Translations under genes and position numbers: made by a program
Source: Pseudomonadota bacterium
GTDB taxonomy: Bacteria; Desulfobacterota; Desulfobulbia; Desulfobulbales; Desulfocapsaceae
Assembly (NCBI GenBank): GCA_023412495.1
Contig: JAEYNP010000113.1
Span: 124,001 to 188,000 of the forward strand
Direction: 5' to 3'
DNA length: 64,000 bases
In this document: in pieces, positions 33,734 to 42,991 of the stretch
Numbering within the stretch: the first letter of the stretch is position 1
How the letters are laid out: each line of letters starts with the position of its first letter
Notes under the pieces: model-generated
The model's database searches: none
The model's input: only the letters and a program-made list of their open reading frames with translations
Told to the model about the DNA's origin: nothing

Positions 33734-34882
33734 ATGTACAAGAGAGTGAATCGAGCTTTGGCCATCGGGACGGCCGTCATGTGGATGACCTATACACCCT
33801 TTGCCGTGGCTGATACCGCCACCCCGGAGATGGTACAGGCAAAGACCACCCAGGTGCATGAACCCGTTCGGGAGGACGGTGGACCGGCGGGCGATACCCG
33901 GCCGGAGGAGGAAGGCCTGAAGCTCAATGAATACCTGACGCTGAACGGCCTGGTCGAAGTCGATGCGATCGTCGCAAGAGATTTTGAGGGCGCGGACACA
34001 AGCACCATCGAACTCTCCACCGTTGAGCTCGCCCTCGCCGCCCGGGTCGCGGAATGGGCAAGCGGCCTGGTCGTAGTCACCTATGAGGAAGATGACTTTT
34101 TTCTCGACCAGGCTAACATCACCCTGGGCAAGACGGAGAAAATGCCTTTCTTCCTCACCGCCGGCAGAGTCTATGTGCCGTTCGGTTATTTCGCCACCAA
34201 CATGCTCCAGGATCCACTGACCCAACTCCTCGGAGAAATCAACGTCGAGGGCGTAACAGCCGGCCTCGAGCTTTTCGGCCTCACCGGGGAATTCTTCGGT
34301 TACAAGGGAATGCAGGAAACCGGAGAGAGCGAATCCCTGAGAGGTGTCGGCGCGGCACTCACCTATGCCTGGGAGCAGGACGAAACCGCCCTCAACACCG
34401 GGATCGCCTGGGTCAACAATATCGCCGACGCCGAAGGGATAGCCGACGTACTGAGTGAGGGCGGGATCGATACCCTCGCCTCCCTGGTGAACGGCATCAG
34501 TATACATCTCGATGCTGGACACGGTCCCTTCGCCGTGATAGGCGAATACACCTCCGCGTTGGACAGCTTTGCATCCGACGAACTGGCTCCCGAAGACGGA
34601 GCCGAAAGCGGCGCCAAGCCCGCCGCCTGGAACACCGAACTCGCCTACACCACCGAGCTCTTGTCACGCGAGACGGTCATTGCGGCGGGTTACCAGGGTT
34701 CCCGCGAGGCCGTTGCCCTGAGTCTGCCCGAACAGCGGTTGATCGCCGCGGTTTCCATGGAGGTGGTCAAGAACACCCACGTGAGCCTCGAATATTATTA
34801 TGACCAGGACTATGCCGTGGGAGACGGCGGCACCGGCGAGGACGGTTACGGCTTCACCACCAGACTCGCCTATGCCTTCTGA
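33734..34882 (+). CDS. LbtU-like siderophore-type outer-membrane porin
   Basis: 382 residues. The start at 33734 follows AAAGGAAGAA and gives a clean signal peptide (KRVNRALAIGTAVMWMTYTP, cleavage after AVA). The mature part begins with a helical/linker segment and then is made of alternating amphipathic strands (LNEYLTLNGLVEVDAIVARD, GKTEKMPFFLTAGRVYVPFG, HVSLEYYYDQDYAVGDG) ending in the aromatic C-terminal RLAYAF usual for outer-membrane barrels. This pattern, with TAGRVYVPFGYFATNMLQDP, matches the LbtU family, named for the legiobactin receptor of Legionella; unlike TonB receptors there is no plug or TonB box. The upstream boxes support iron regulation. Confidence 0.82.
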   Translation: MYKRVNRALAIGTAVMWMTYTPFAVADTATPEMVQAKTTQVHEPVREDGGPAGDTRPEEEGLKLNEYLTLNGLVEVDAIVARDFEGADTSTIELSTVELALAARVAEWASGLVVVTYEEDDFFLDQANITLGKTEKMPFFLTAGRVYVPFGYFATNMLQDPLTQLLGEINVEGVTAGLELFGLTGEFFGYKGMQETGESESLRGVGAALTYAWEQDETALNTGIAWVNNIADAEGIADVLSEGGIDTLASLVNGISIHLDAGHGPFAVIGEYTSALDSFASDELAPEDGAESGAKPAAWNTELAYTTELLSRETVIAAGYQGSREAVALSLPEQRLIAAVSMEVVKNTHVSLEYYYDQDYAVGDGGTGEDGYGFTTRLAYAF

Positions 34883-34894
34883 TAAGGAATAGAA

Positions 34895-35026
34895 ATGATC
34901 AGCCTTGCATGGAAGCCGAAAAATAATCGCTTCCATGCAAAAGAATCCGCCGCGGAAGACAAATTCGCCAATCTCAAACATCCGAATGATCATGAACCAG
35001 CAGAACTCGAATCGGCAACCGCTTAG
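34895..35026 (+). CDS. Possible small peptide gene (43 aa) between the porin and DUF2325 genes
   Basis: ATG at 34895 has AAGGAAT five bases upstream, better than any start of the following DUF2325 frame. It encodes 43 residues beginning MISLAWKPKNNRF, charged and without a TM helix, and overlaps the start of the DUF2325 frame in another phase. It could be a leader that couples translation, or noise. No homologue is recognised. Confidence 0.22.
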   Translation: MISLAWKPKNNRFHAKESAAEDKFANLKHPNDHEPAELESATA

Positions 35027-36218
35027 GCGGAAAAAACTATGGGAAATCGAAGAATGTTTCAAATGTGCGCTGATCGGCAGCTGCCTGACCCGCACCGAGC
35101 TGCGCAGGCTCGCCGAAGAGAAGGTCTTCGGCATCGAACCCGGCGCCGAAGACTATCAGCTGCATACCAGGTTTATTGCCATCGCAGGCCGCCAGGACTT
35201 GCCGGGCAAGACCCTGCATAAGTACCTGGAAAAGAAGTTTCGGCAAGAGACCAGGAAATACTTATTGGTCGACACTGAAGAGGAGATCAAGACCCTCTGG
35301 GCGGCGGACCTTGCCGATGGTCGGCCGGACAGCGCCTGGTGGGCCGTGGTTACTCATCCCCTTGCCTCCATGGAGCTCGTCGCACAGTACTCCAGGGAAT
35401 TGCATATGCTGAGCCACGAGGGAGTCGCCGGCTATCGCAGAAGAAAGGAGCTGATCGCCAACCTCCGGCTGAAGGTGTCGATGCTCGAAGAGGTGCTCGG
35501 TTCGGAACGGGAACTACACCTGCGGGAAAAACGGAGGCTGCAGGAAGAGCTAGCCGACCTCTCCATGAAGCTCGACGCCCGGGCCGCCGAGAGCCGCGAG
35601 AACAGCCGGCTGCGCGAGGAAATCGCCGCCCGGAACGAACGCTGCCGACTTCTCGAGCAGACCCTTCGCGAGTCGGTCGAGCGCCGGGAAAACGAGCGGC
35701 TGCTGCACCAGAATGCCGAACTTGCCGCCCAGATCGACGAGCTTTCCGCGGCCATGGCCGGGATGGCGGAACAGCGGCGCATTCTCGATCTGCGGGCAAA
35801 AGAGCGGGACAGGGAAATCTCCGCGCTGGAAAACATGCTCCTGCGTCAAGAGTCGGGGAGCAATGAGTGCTCAACCTGTGCCGACCGGGATACCGCCAAC
35901 TGTCCCGGCATCAATCTCTGCGGCCAGACTGTTCTCTACGTCGGCGGCATGCACAATCTGGTCTCCCATTACCGGCAACTGGTCGAAAAATCCGGCGGCC
36001 GTTTCCTGCACCATGACGGCGGCCGAGAGGCCTCGCGCAATCTCCTGCCCAAGATGCTGGCCACGGCCGACGCGGTGCTGTGCCCGATCGACTGCGTCAG
36101 CCACGACGCCTGCAACTGCGTCAAGAAAATGTGCAAACGCTTTCGGAAAAGGTTCATCCCGATGCGGAGCGCGAGCCTCTCCGCCCTGGCCAGAGGCCTG
36201 ACCCACATCGTTCAATAG
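34986..36218 (+). CDS. DUF2325 protein with long coiled coil
   Basis: About 410 residues. No in-frame start has a good ribosome site; ATG 34986 is chosen, with 34935 and 34992 as alternatives. Residues 15-130 form a helical domain beginning LWEIEECFKCALIGSCLTRT. Residues about 165-290 are a charged coiled coil. A cysteine pair follows (ECSTCADRDTANCPGINLCG), then the C-terminal DUF2325 domain: VLYVGGMHNLVSHYRQLVEK, GRFLHHDGGREASRNLLPKM and PIDCVSHDACNCVKKMCKR. DUF2325 has no established activity. The cysteine-rich ends suggest metal or redox sensing, and the gene follows an LbtU-like porin; both points are inference. Confidence 0.82.
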   Translation: MIMNQQNSNRQPLRRKKLWEIEECFKCALIGSCLTRTELRRLAEEKVFGIEPGAEDYQLHTRFIAIAGRQDLPGKTLHKYLEKKFRQETRKYLLVDTEEEIKTLWAADLADGRPDSAWWAVVTHPLASMELVAQYSRELHMLSHEGVAGYRRRKELIANLRLKVSMLEEVLGSERELHLREKRRLQEELADLSMKLDARAAESRENSRLREEIAARNERCRLLEQTLRESVERRENERLLHQNAELAAQIDELSAAMAGMAEQRRILDLRAKERDREISALENMLLRQESGSNECSTCADRDTANCPGINLCGQTVLYVGGMHNLVSHYRQLVEKSGGRFLHHDGGREASRNLLPKMLATADAVLCPIDCVSHDACNCVKKMCKRFRKRFIPMRSASLSALARGLTHIVQ

Positions 36219-36258
36219 CATCTCTTCCCAACAAATACTCTCACTCGAAAGGAGCAAA

Positions 36259-36624
36259 ATGAATACCGAAAACCGATTGGAAACAATACAACGCAACGGC
36301 AACCTGCACATCAGACTCCATGGCCGGTTCACGCCCGAGACGGCGGAGGAGCTGACCCGGGCCATGGCCGAGACCTATCCGGGACAGGGCAACATCTTCA
36401 TCCATACTGCCGGACTCGACTCGGTCGAGCCTGAGGCCAGGGAGGCCTTCGACCGCGGACTCGGAATGGCGCAGCTCCCTCGAGACCGGGTCTATCTGAC
36501 CGGCCGAAAGGGGCTGGAAATCGGCTGGGACAGGGGCAAGGTGATCGTCTATGAAAAAAAGAAGACAGGCTGTTGCGGGCGCTGCCGAGGGCACAACGCA
36601 CCTGTGAGGGTCGATTTCCAATAG
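36259..36624 (+). CDS. Small protein with STAS-like core and C-terminal cysteine motif, unknown role
   Basis: 121 residues, with GAAAGGAGC eight bases before the ATG. Residues 10-95 have the strand/helix order of a STAS-type domain (GNLHIRLHGRFTPETAEELT, GNIFIHTAGLDSVEPEAREA, DRVYLTGRKGLEIGWDRGKV), but the usual phosphorylatable Ser context is not evident. The tail KKTGCCGRCRGH carries three Cys and one His and could bind a metal. It lies 40 nt after the DUF2325 gene in the same direction, so the two may work together. Function not assigned. Confidence 0.72.
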   Translation: MNTENRLETIQRNGNLHIRLHGRFTPETAEELTRAMAETYPGQGNIFIHTAGLDSVEPEAREAFDRGLGMAQLPRDRVYLTGRKGLEIGWDRGKVIVYEKKKTGCCGRCRGHNAPVRVDFQ

Positions 36625-36827
36625 CCCCAAACTCCCGTCAATATAAAACCTTATCCGAATTGCGGACCAATCTTCCCCGAGCACCTGGACTAATCCTGAT
36701 ATCAGGTAGTATACTTAAGTAATCTCCAGCAGATAAATTGAAATGAAGACCTGGTTACATCATTTGCCAACCATAAGGACCGACCGCCAGACTCGTAACC
36801 ACAGCCTTTTTCCTCAGGGGGGTCACC

Positions 36828-38552
36828 ATGAAAAAACGAGTAGAGGATATTTACCGGCCTGAAATATACGCAGTCCCCCCCGACACTTCCGCCACCCTGG
36901 TCATGGATATCATGCGGGAGAAGAACATCAGCTGCATCGTCCTCACCGAGGAGGAAAAACCTGTTGGAATCTTCACCGAACGGGATATCGTCCGGTATAT
37001 GGCCCGGCCCCATGTCGATTTCGCCGACAACACCATCGACCGGTTCATGACCCGCGATGTCCACACCATCACCGCGGACACTATGCTGTACGAAGCTTTC
37101 AGCGTGCTCACCGAAAAGCTCATCCGCCATCTGGTGGTGGTCGACCACGAACACAAGGTCCAGGGCCTCGTCACCCAGTCCGACCTGCTCGACCACTTCG
37201 AATCCGAGTACCTGGAGAAAGGCTATACGGTCGGGCAGATCATGAACAAGCGCATTATCACCGTCGATCCCTACGATAGCGTGGCCCGTGCGGCCAAGGC
37301 CATGGCCGACGGCTCGCTCAGTTTTCTCATCGTCTCCCGTCAGCTCCAGCCGGTGGGCGTGGTCACCGAGCGCGATATGGCTGGTTTCGCCGCGGCGGGC
37401 ACGGATATCGAGAACACGATGATCCAGGAAGTGATGAGCAGCCCCGTACAGACAATCGGCGCCGATCAACTCGTCTTCAAGGCCACCGCCCGGATGCACG
37501 AGTACGACATTCGCCACCTGGTGGTGATCAACAGCCAGGGCAAGGCCATCGGGGTGGTTACCCAGACCGACCTGGTTCGCGGACTGGAAAGCAGGTTTAT
37601 CGAGACGATGCGAGTCGTCGCCCGGGAACAGTCCGAGGAACTCGCGGAAACCCGGCGCCTTCTGGCGGAGAAGTCCCTCTTCCTCGACGCCCTCCTCAAC
37701 TCAGCCATCTCCGCCGGGATTGTTCTCACCGACCGGGAACTGCAGGTCAGCCACCTGACCCATTCCGCCGAATTCATCCTCGGCATCACGGCACAGGATG
37801 TGGTGGGCAAGGACATCCGCACCCTGGTCGAGCATCGGAACATCCCCTACGGCCGGCTCGAGCAGGCGCTGGCCAGGATCTGCAACGGGGACACCTACAC
37901 CTTCACCATGCAGCGCCGGGACAACAATCGCTTGAAAACTATCCAGGCGACACTCTCCGGCACCTTCGATGGCGATACTCCGACGGGAGTTCTGCTCCTG
38001 CTCGACGATATCACCGATAAACGGGCCACCGAGGAAACCTTGCACCGACTAGCTTATTACGACACGCTGACCGGCCTGGCCAACCGGTCGATGTTCAGCG
38101 ACAGGCTGAAGTCGGAGTTCGCCCGCTCCCGCCGCAACGACACACCCTTCTCCCTCATCTTCATCAATGTTGACGGCTTCAGAAATGTCAACACCACTCT
38201 CGGGCATCAAGCAGGCGACCGGCTGCTCCAGGGAATTGCGGGAAGACTCGACGGCCTGCTGCGGGAGAGCGATACTGTGGCGAGGCTCGGAAACGACGAG
38301 TTCGGCATCATCCTCGGCAACACCGCGACCACTGGAGACACCCTCAACGTTGCCAGAAAAATCTTGAAAAAGCTCTCTCCCGATTATGACCTGAACGGCA
38401 CCGCCTTCACTGTCAGTTTCAGTTTTGGCTTGGCCATGTTTCCAATCCACGGCGAAAATGAAGAGACGCTCGTTCGCAATGCCGCCATGGCGCTGGACCA
38501 GGCGAAGTCGAGGGGAAGAACGAACAGGGAGTCGAATATGGTGATAGCCTAG
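36828..38552 (+). CDS. Four-CBS, PAS, GGDEF protein (putative diguanylate cyclase, variant motif)
   Basis: 574 residues. Two Bateman modules (CBS x4, about 1-255; for example NISCIVLTEEEKPVGIFTER and RHLVVINSQGKAIGVVTQTD), a coiled linker, a PAS domain (about 285-400), and a C-terminal GGDEF domain from YYDTLTGLANRSMFSDRLKS. The signature reads RLGNDEF, with the second Gly replaced by Asn, and there is no I-site RxxD at the usual place. Catalysis is therefore uncertain. CBS pairs generally bind adenine nucleotides, so nucleotide state may control c-di-GMP output. AGGGGGG precedes the ATG. Soluble, monocistronic. Confidence 0.9.
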   Translation: MKKRVEDIYRPEIYAVPPDTSATLVMDIMREKNISCIVLTEEEKPVGIFTERDIVRYMARPHVDFADNTIDRFMTRDVHTITADTMLYEAFSVLTEKLIRHLVVVDHEHKVQGLVTQSDLLDHFESEYLEKGYTVGQIMNKRIITVDPYDSVARAAKAMADGSLSFLIVSRQLQPVGVVTERDMAGFAAAGTDIENTMIQEVMSSPVQTIGADQLVFKATARMHEYDIRHLVVINSQGKAIGVVTQTDLVRGLESRFIETMRVVAREQSEELAETRRLLAEKSLFLDALLNSAISAGIVLTDRELQVSHLTHSAEFILGITAQDVVGKDIRTLVEHRNIPYGRLEQALARICNGDTYTFTMQRRDNNRLKTIQATLSGTFDGDTPTGVLLLLDDITDKRATEETLHRLAYYDTLTGLANRSMFSDRLKSEFARSRRNDTPFSLIFINVDGFRNVNTTLGHQAGDRLLQGIAGRLDGLLRESDTVARLGNDEFGIILGNTATTGDTLNVARKILKKLSPDYDLNGTAFTVSFSFGLAMFPIHGENEETLVRNAAMALDQAKSRGRTNRESNMVIA

Positions 38553-38563
38553 GAGCCTGGCCC

Positions 38564-39763
38564 TTATTCCGACCTCAGGGCCTCGACCGGATCGAGTCCG
38601 GCCGCCTGCCGGGCCGGGAGGATCCCGGCAACGATGCCGATGCCCATTGCCAGCAGTTCGGCGAGCACGACGAAACTCCAGGGCGTGTGGACGGGCAGAA
38701 GCGGCACGAAGACGTGGATGATCCAGGCTATGGCGGCGCCGGCCACAAGCCCCGTGCTGCCGCCCAGACCCGAAAGCACCGTCCCCTCGAGGAGAAAGAG
38801 TAGCAGGATGTGCTGCCTCGTGGCGCCGAGGGCCCGCAATAGGCCGATCTCAGCGGTGCGCTCGCGCACGGCGATGGTCATGATGGTGAAGATGCCGACG
38901 CTGCCGACGAGCAGCGAAATGCCGCCCAGGGCGCCCACAGCCACCGTCAGCATGTCGAGCACGGAGCCGAGCACGTCCAGCATCTGCTGCTGAGTGGTGA
39001 TGGTGAAATCCTCCTGCCCGTGCCTGTTGATGAGGATGCGGCGGATGGCCGCCACCACCTCTTCCGGCTGATAGCCGCTGCGGTAGAGGACATCGATCTC
39101 CATCAACCCCTCCCGGTCGAAGAGATCCAGGGCTCGCACCGCCGGGATGTAGATGGTGTCGTCCATGTCGAAGCCCAGGATCTGCCCTTTCGGTTCCATC
39201 ACCCCGATTACCCGGCCCGGCTGGTTGCCTACCTGAATTCGCCGGCCCAGGGGATTCTCCCCCGGGAACAGTTCTTGGGCCACTTTGTCTCCCAGCACCA
39301 CGAAGGGCCTGGCCAGCCGGGGATCGTCCGGCGGCAGGAACCGGCCGGTCGCCACCCGCAGGCGGAAGGCCCTGTCCATCTCCGGCCCCACGCCGTAGAG
39401 GGTGATGCGCCGGGTGCGGCCTTCAGCCTTCACCTCGACATTGCCCTGGACCATGGGCACCACCGCCTCGACCTGGGGCAGCCGGCGCAGGGCGTCGCAA
39501 TCCTCCAGCGTCAGCAGCCGCTCTGATCCGAGGATGCCCAGGGTAGTGCCCATGGTGGTCACCTTGCCGGGATTGATGGCGATGAGGTTGGTGCCGAACT
39601 GGGTGAACTCGGCGATCACGAAACGCTGCAAGCCCTCGCCCATGGAGGTGAGGAGGATGACGGCGCCGATGCCTACGGCGATCCCGAGGCCGGTGAGGAA
39701 GGACTGCAGCCGCTTAGCCCGGATGGAGGCGGTGATGAAGCGGATCTGGTCGAGGATCTGCAT
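38564..39763 (-). CDS. ABC transporter permease, MacB-type
   Basis: 399 residues with one N-terminal TM, a periplasmic MacB core (GTNLIAINPGKVTTMGTTLG, FVVLGDKVAQELFPGENPLG) and three C-terminal TMs (IFTIMTIAVRERTAEIGLLR, ALGATRQHILLLFLLEGTVL). The end ARQAAGLDPVEALRSE is the standard FtsX-type terminus. It is the last gene of a four-gene operon and paralogous to the permease next to it, so the transporter probably uses a heterodimer. The stop lies 12 nt from the convergent GGDEF gene. Confidence 0.94.
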   Translation of the reverse strand: MQILDQIRFITASIRAKRLQSFLTGLGIAVGIGAVILLTSMGEGLQRFVIAEFTQFGTNLIAINPGKVTTMGTTLGILGSERLLTLEDCDALRRLPQVEAVVPMVQGNVEVKAEGRTRRITLYGVGPEMDRAFRLRVATGRFLPPDDPRLARPFVVLGDKVAQELFPGENPLGRRIQVGNQPGRVIGVMEPKGQILGFDMDDTIYIPAVRALDLFDREGLMEIDVLYRSGYQPEEVVAAIRRILINRHGQEDFTITTQQQMLDVLGSVLDMLTVAVGALGGISLLVGSVGIFTIMTIAVRERTAEIGLLRALGATRQHILLLFLLEGTVLSGLGGSTGLVAGAAIAWIIHVFVPLLPVHTPWSFVVLAELLAMGIGIVAGILPARQAAGLDPVEALRSE

Positions 39764-39775
39764 GGCCAGCCATCC

Positions 39776-40984
39776 TCAATGTCCGGAGAGCGCCCGGATC
39801 GGGTCGAGGCGGGCCGCCCGGCGCGCAGGCAGGAGCGAGAAGACAAAACCGGTGGCCAGGGCGGTTCCCATGGCCGCCGCCACCGCCCATGCGGGCGGCA
39901 TGGTCTTGAACTGCGGATAGAGCTGGGCGATGCCCCAGGCCCCGGCAAAGCCGAGGATCAGGCCGAGGGCACCTCCGATGGCGGAGAGAAGCAGGGCCTC
40001 GCTGACCAATATTGTCATGATCCGCGCCTTCGTCGCCCCCAGCGCCTTGCACAGGCCGATCTCGGCGGTCCGCTGGACCACCGACATGAGCATCACGTTC
40101 ATGATCAGGATCCCGGCGACCACCAGGCTGATAGCGGCGATCCCGGCGACGGTCAGCGTCAGCGTTCCCATGATCTTGTCGAAGGTGGCGAGCACCGAAT
40201 CCTGGGTGATGATTGTCACATCCTCCTCGCCGTGGTGGCGCCTGGCGATGGTCTCGGTAATGAAGGTCTTCAATTTGGGCAGGGTTTGCTGATCCTTGGC
40301 CTCGACGAGGATGCGGAAGAGGCCGCTGGTGTTGTAGAGCATCTGGGCGAAGGCCACGGGCACGATCACCAGTTCCTGGGTGTCGAAACCGAGCGATCTG
40401 CCTTCCGAGCTGAGGATGCCGATCACCCGGCAGCGGTATCCGCCAAGCCGGATCAGTTCGCCCATGGCCGACTCACGGCCGAAGAGTTCCGCATGGACCT
40501 TGCTGCCGATGACGCAGACCGGCCGGGCGATATCCCAGTCCTCGTCGGGCAGAAAGCTGCCCAAGGCCAGCTGCAGGTGATGGATATCGAGGAAGGAGGT
40601 GGTCGAGCCGAGCACCGGGACCTGTCGTTCCCTCCCCCGCCGGACCGCGTGCAGCTCGCCGATATTGAGCGGCGCGACCCTCCCGACAAGTTCGCTGCGC
40701 GTGAGCGCCAGGGCATCTTCCAGGGTCAGGTCCCGCGGCGTCTCGCCGACCAGCGTCGCCGGGGTGTTGGAAGCGGTTTCGGCCCGACCGGGAATGATGA
40801 TGACGAGATTGGTGCCGAGCGACGAAAACTGATCGACGATATAGAGCCGGGCCGCGTTGCCGATGCCGGTGAGCAGGACCACGGCGGCCACGCCGATGCT
40901 CATGGCCAGCAGCATGAGCCCCGTGCGCACCCGGTTGCTGCCGAGACTCGCGAGGCCGAAACGGAGGATATCCAGCGGCCGCAT
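39776..40984 (-). CDS. ABC transporter permease, MacB-type
   Basis: 402 residues, same architecture as the neighbour: TM1 (SNRVRTGLMLLAMSIGVAAV), periplasmic core (GTNLVIIIPGRAETASNTPA, SLGFDTQELVIVPVAFAQML), three C-terminal TMs with MSVVQRTAEIGLCKALGATK and end ARRAARLDPIRALSGH. It lies 4 nt after the ATPase gene and 12 nt before the second permease. MacB-type exporters act by mechanotransmission on periplasmic substrates handed to the adaptor. Confidence 0.94.
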   Translation of the reverse strand: MRPLDILRFGLASLGSNRVRTGLMLLAMSIGVAAVVLLTGIGNAARLYIVDQFSSLGTNLVIIIPGRAETASNTPATLVGETPRDLTLEDALALTRSELVGRVAPLNIGELHAVRRGRERQVPVLGSTTSFLDIHHLQLALGSFLPDEDWDIARPVCVIGSKVHAELFGRESAMGELIRLGGYRCRVIGILSSEGRSLGFDTQELVIVPVAFAQMLYNTSGLFRILVEAKDQQTLPKLKTFITETIARRHHGEEDVTIITQDSVLATFDKIMGTLTLTVAGIAAISLVVAGILIMNVMLMSVVQRTAEIGLCKALGATKARIMTILVSEALLLSAIGGALGLILGFAGAWGIAQLYPQFKTMPPAWAVAAAMGTALATGFVFSLLPARRAARLDPIRALSGH

Positions 40985-40988
40985 GCCC

Positions 40989-41663
40989 CTAGCCTCCGCT
41001 GTCGAAGGCCAGCCGACCGTCCACCACCCGAACGCGCCGGCGGGCCCGGTCGCCGATCTCCGGATCGTGGGTCACCACCACCAGGGTCTGGCCGGCCGCG
41101 TTCAGCCGCTCGAGCAGTTCGATGATCTCCGCCCCGCTGCTGCGGTCGAGGTTGCCGGTGGGCTCGTCGGCCAGCAGCACCGCCGGCCGGTTGATCACCG
41201 CCCGGGCGATGGCCACGCGCTGGCGCTGGCCGCCGGACAGCTCGTCCGGCTTGTGGTGGCGCCGCTGGGCAAGGCCGAAACTCTCGATAAGCGATGCGCT
41301 CCGCTCGTGGCGCTCGCGGGCCGCGACGCCAGCCAACATCAGCGGCAGCTCGATGTTCTGCTGGGCGGTGAGCCGCGGGATGAGATGGAAAAACTGGAAG
41401 ATGAAGCCGATCTTCAGGCTGCGGGTGGCCGCCAGCTCGCGGTCGTCGAGGCTCGTCACGTCCTTGCCGTCCAGGAGATAGGTGCCGCTGTTCGGGGTGT
41501 CAAGCAGGCCAATGATGTTCAAAAGCGTCGACTTGCCCGAGCCCGACGGTCCCATGATCGACAGATACTCGCCGGCGTCGATGGCAAGCGACACGTGGTC
41601 CATGGCCCGGACCTCCTGACCGCCGACCGTGAAGGTCCGGCTGATGTCGCGCAGTTCGATCAC
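40989..41663 (-). CDS. ABC transporter ATP-binding protein, MacB/LolD-type
   Basis: 224 residues with every ABC motif: Walker A GPSGSGKSTLLN, Q-loop FIFQFFHLIPRL, signature LSGGQRQRVAIARA, Walker B AVLLADEPTGNLD and H-loop VVVTHDPEI. It starts with GTG at 41663 overlapping the adaptor stop (GTGA). As in many MacAB-like operons, ATPase and permeases are separate proteins. Confidence 0.95.
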   Translation of the reverse strand: MIELRDISRTFTVGGQEVRAMDHVSLAIDAGEYLSIMGPSGSGKSTLLNIIGLLDTPNSGTYLLDGKDVTSLDDRELAATRSLKIGFIFQFFHLIPRLTAQQNIELPLMLAGVAARERHERSASLIESFGLAQRRHHKPDELSGGQRQRVAIARAVINRPAVLLADEPTGNLDRSSGAEIIELLERLNAAGQTLVVVTHDPEIGDRARRRVRVVDGRLAFDSGG

Positions 41664-42814
41664 TTCAGACCCTCGTCACCGGCCTCGACCACCGCAGCCA
41701 CCCCATCCTTGAGGCCCTCGCGGTCAATGGTCGTGACCACCTGTTCGCCTTCCGCCACCCCTTCCCGGATCTCGGTGAACTGCCAGTTGGCGAGCCCGGT
41801 TTGCACCTTGCGGTACTGCAGGCGGCCGGCCGCCCGGTCTAAAACATAGACATGGCCGTCCTTCAACAGCGCCTCGCTCGGGATCCGCACCACCTGCGGC
41901 CGGGATTCGAGGATGATCTCGACGTCGGCACTGTAGCCGACCAGGAGATTGAGACTCTCCACAGGCTCGTCGAAATCGACCTCCACCTCGACGGTGCGGG
42001 CCTGCTTCGCCTGCTCCAGAACATAGGGCGAAATCGCCCGGGTCATGCCCATGAAGGTCTTCTTCGGGAAGGAGTCAAGGGTTATGCGGGTGGGCATCCG
42101 CGGCCGGATCTGGGCGGCGTCGATTTCGTCAATGGGCGCGGCCACGTAGAGGGAATCCAGGTTGATGAGATCGACCACCGGCAACGTGGCGATGCCGGGA
42201 GGCGAGGGGGTGATGTACTCGCCGATCTCGCCGTTCACCTCGGCCACGATACCGGCAAAGGGCGCGGTGATGACAGTCCGCTCGACCATCGCCGCCGCCG
42301 CATCGATCCGGGCAAGACTCACCCCCTTTTGCGCCTCGGCGGCCCTGCAAGCGGCTTTTCTGGCAGCCGCAGTGGACACGGCCTCCTCGTAACTCGACTC
42401 GGAGGTCCCTTGGTTCTTGCGCAGCTCGGTCTGTCGCTTGGCCTGACGCTCGGCATAGTCAGCCGTAAGGCAGGCCTCCCGGGCCGAGGCCTCGGCCACC
42501 GCCGCCTGCTGCCGGGCAAGCTCCAGCTCCGCGGTCAGATCCTTGTTCCACAGGGTGACCAGCAGCCGGCCGGCCTCGACCTTATCCCCCTTTTCCACAT
42601 CGAGGACGGCGATCCGTCCGCCCACAGCCGGCGCCAGCAGGGCCCGGCGCCGGGCCTTGACGGAGCCGGCGCGGGTGTTGGCCACTGAGGCTTCGACCGT
42701 GCCAACGTCCGCCGTCTTGACCGCAACGGTAATCGGTTTTTCGCGGCTGAGATAGATATAGCCGAAGGACCCGCCGGCCAGCAGCAGGATGAGTATGAGA
42801 AATAATCGTTTCAC
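41660..42814 (-). CDS. MacA/HlyD-type periplasmic adaptor of the ABC exporter
   Basis: About 384 residues. GTG at 42814 gives KRLFLILILLLAGGSFGYIY as N-terminal anchor; TTG at 42820 or 42853 are alternatives, none with a clear ribosome site. Seen: NTRAGSVKARRRALLAPAVG, the half-lipoyl motif EKGDKVEAGRLLVTLWNKDL, a coiled-coil hairpin and the second lipoyl half VITAPFAGIVAEVNGEIGEY. First gene of the exporter operon. No outer-membrane factor follows, so it may borrow one from elsewhere. Confidence 0.9.
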   Translation of the reverse strand: MKRLFLILILLLAGGSFGYIYLSREKPITVAVKTADVGTVEASVANTRAGSVKARRRALLAPAVGGRIAVLDVEKGDKVEAGRLLVTLWNKDLTAELELARQQAAVAEASAREACLTADYAERQAKRQTELRKNQGTSESSYEEAVSTAAARKAACRAAEAQKGVSLARIDAAAAMVERTVITAPFAGIVAEVNGEIGEYITPSPPGIATLPVVDLINLDSLYVAAPIDEIDAAQIRPRMPTRITLDSFPKKTFMGMTRAISPYVLEQAKQARTVEVEVDFDEPVESLNLLVGYSADVEIILESRPQVVRIPSEALLKDGHVYVLDRAAGRLQYRKVQTGLANWQFTEIREGVAEGEQVVTTIDREGLKDGVAAVVEAGDEGLK

Positions 42815-42991
42815 GGGCAATTTTTTATTCGAGAGGGCAGGAACCGGCAACAAACCGCGGCGGCGACATCCGAGTAGATCTTAATCCTTAACTCTTAAAG
42901 GTCAATCTCAGAAATTCCCAAGATTTTGAAAGGTTCGATCACCCTTCCCGACAAGCCGGGGAAACCAGTATTTTTTGCGCCGAAGGCGCCA

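Noticed and set aside
42976..42991. GCGCC-GAA-GGCGC hairpin as terminator of the aspartate kinase gene
   Set aside because: On the minus strand the hairpin is followed by A residues, not T.
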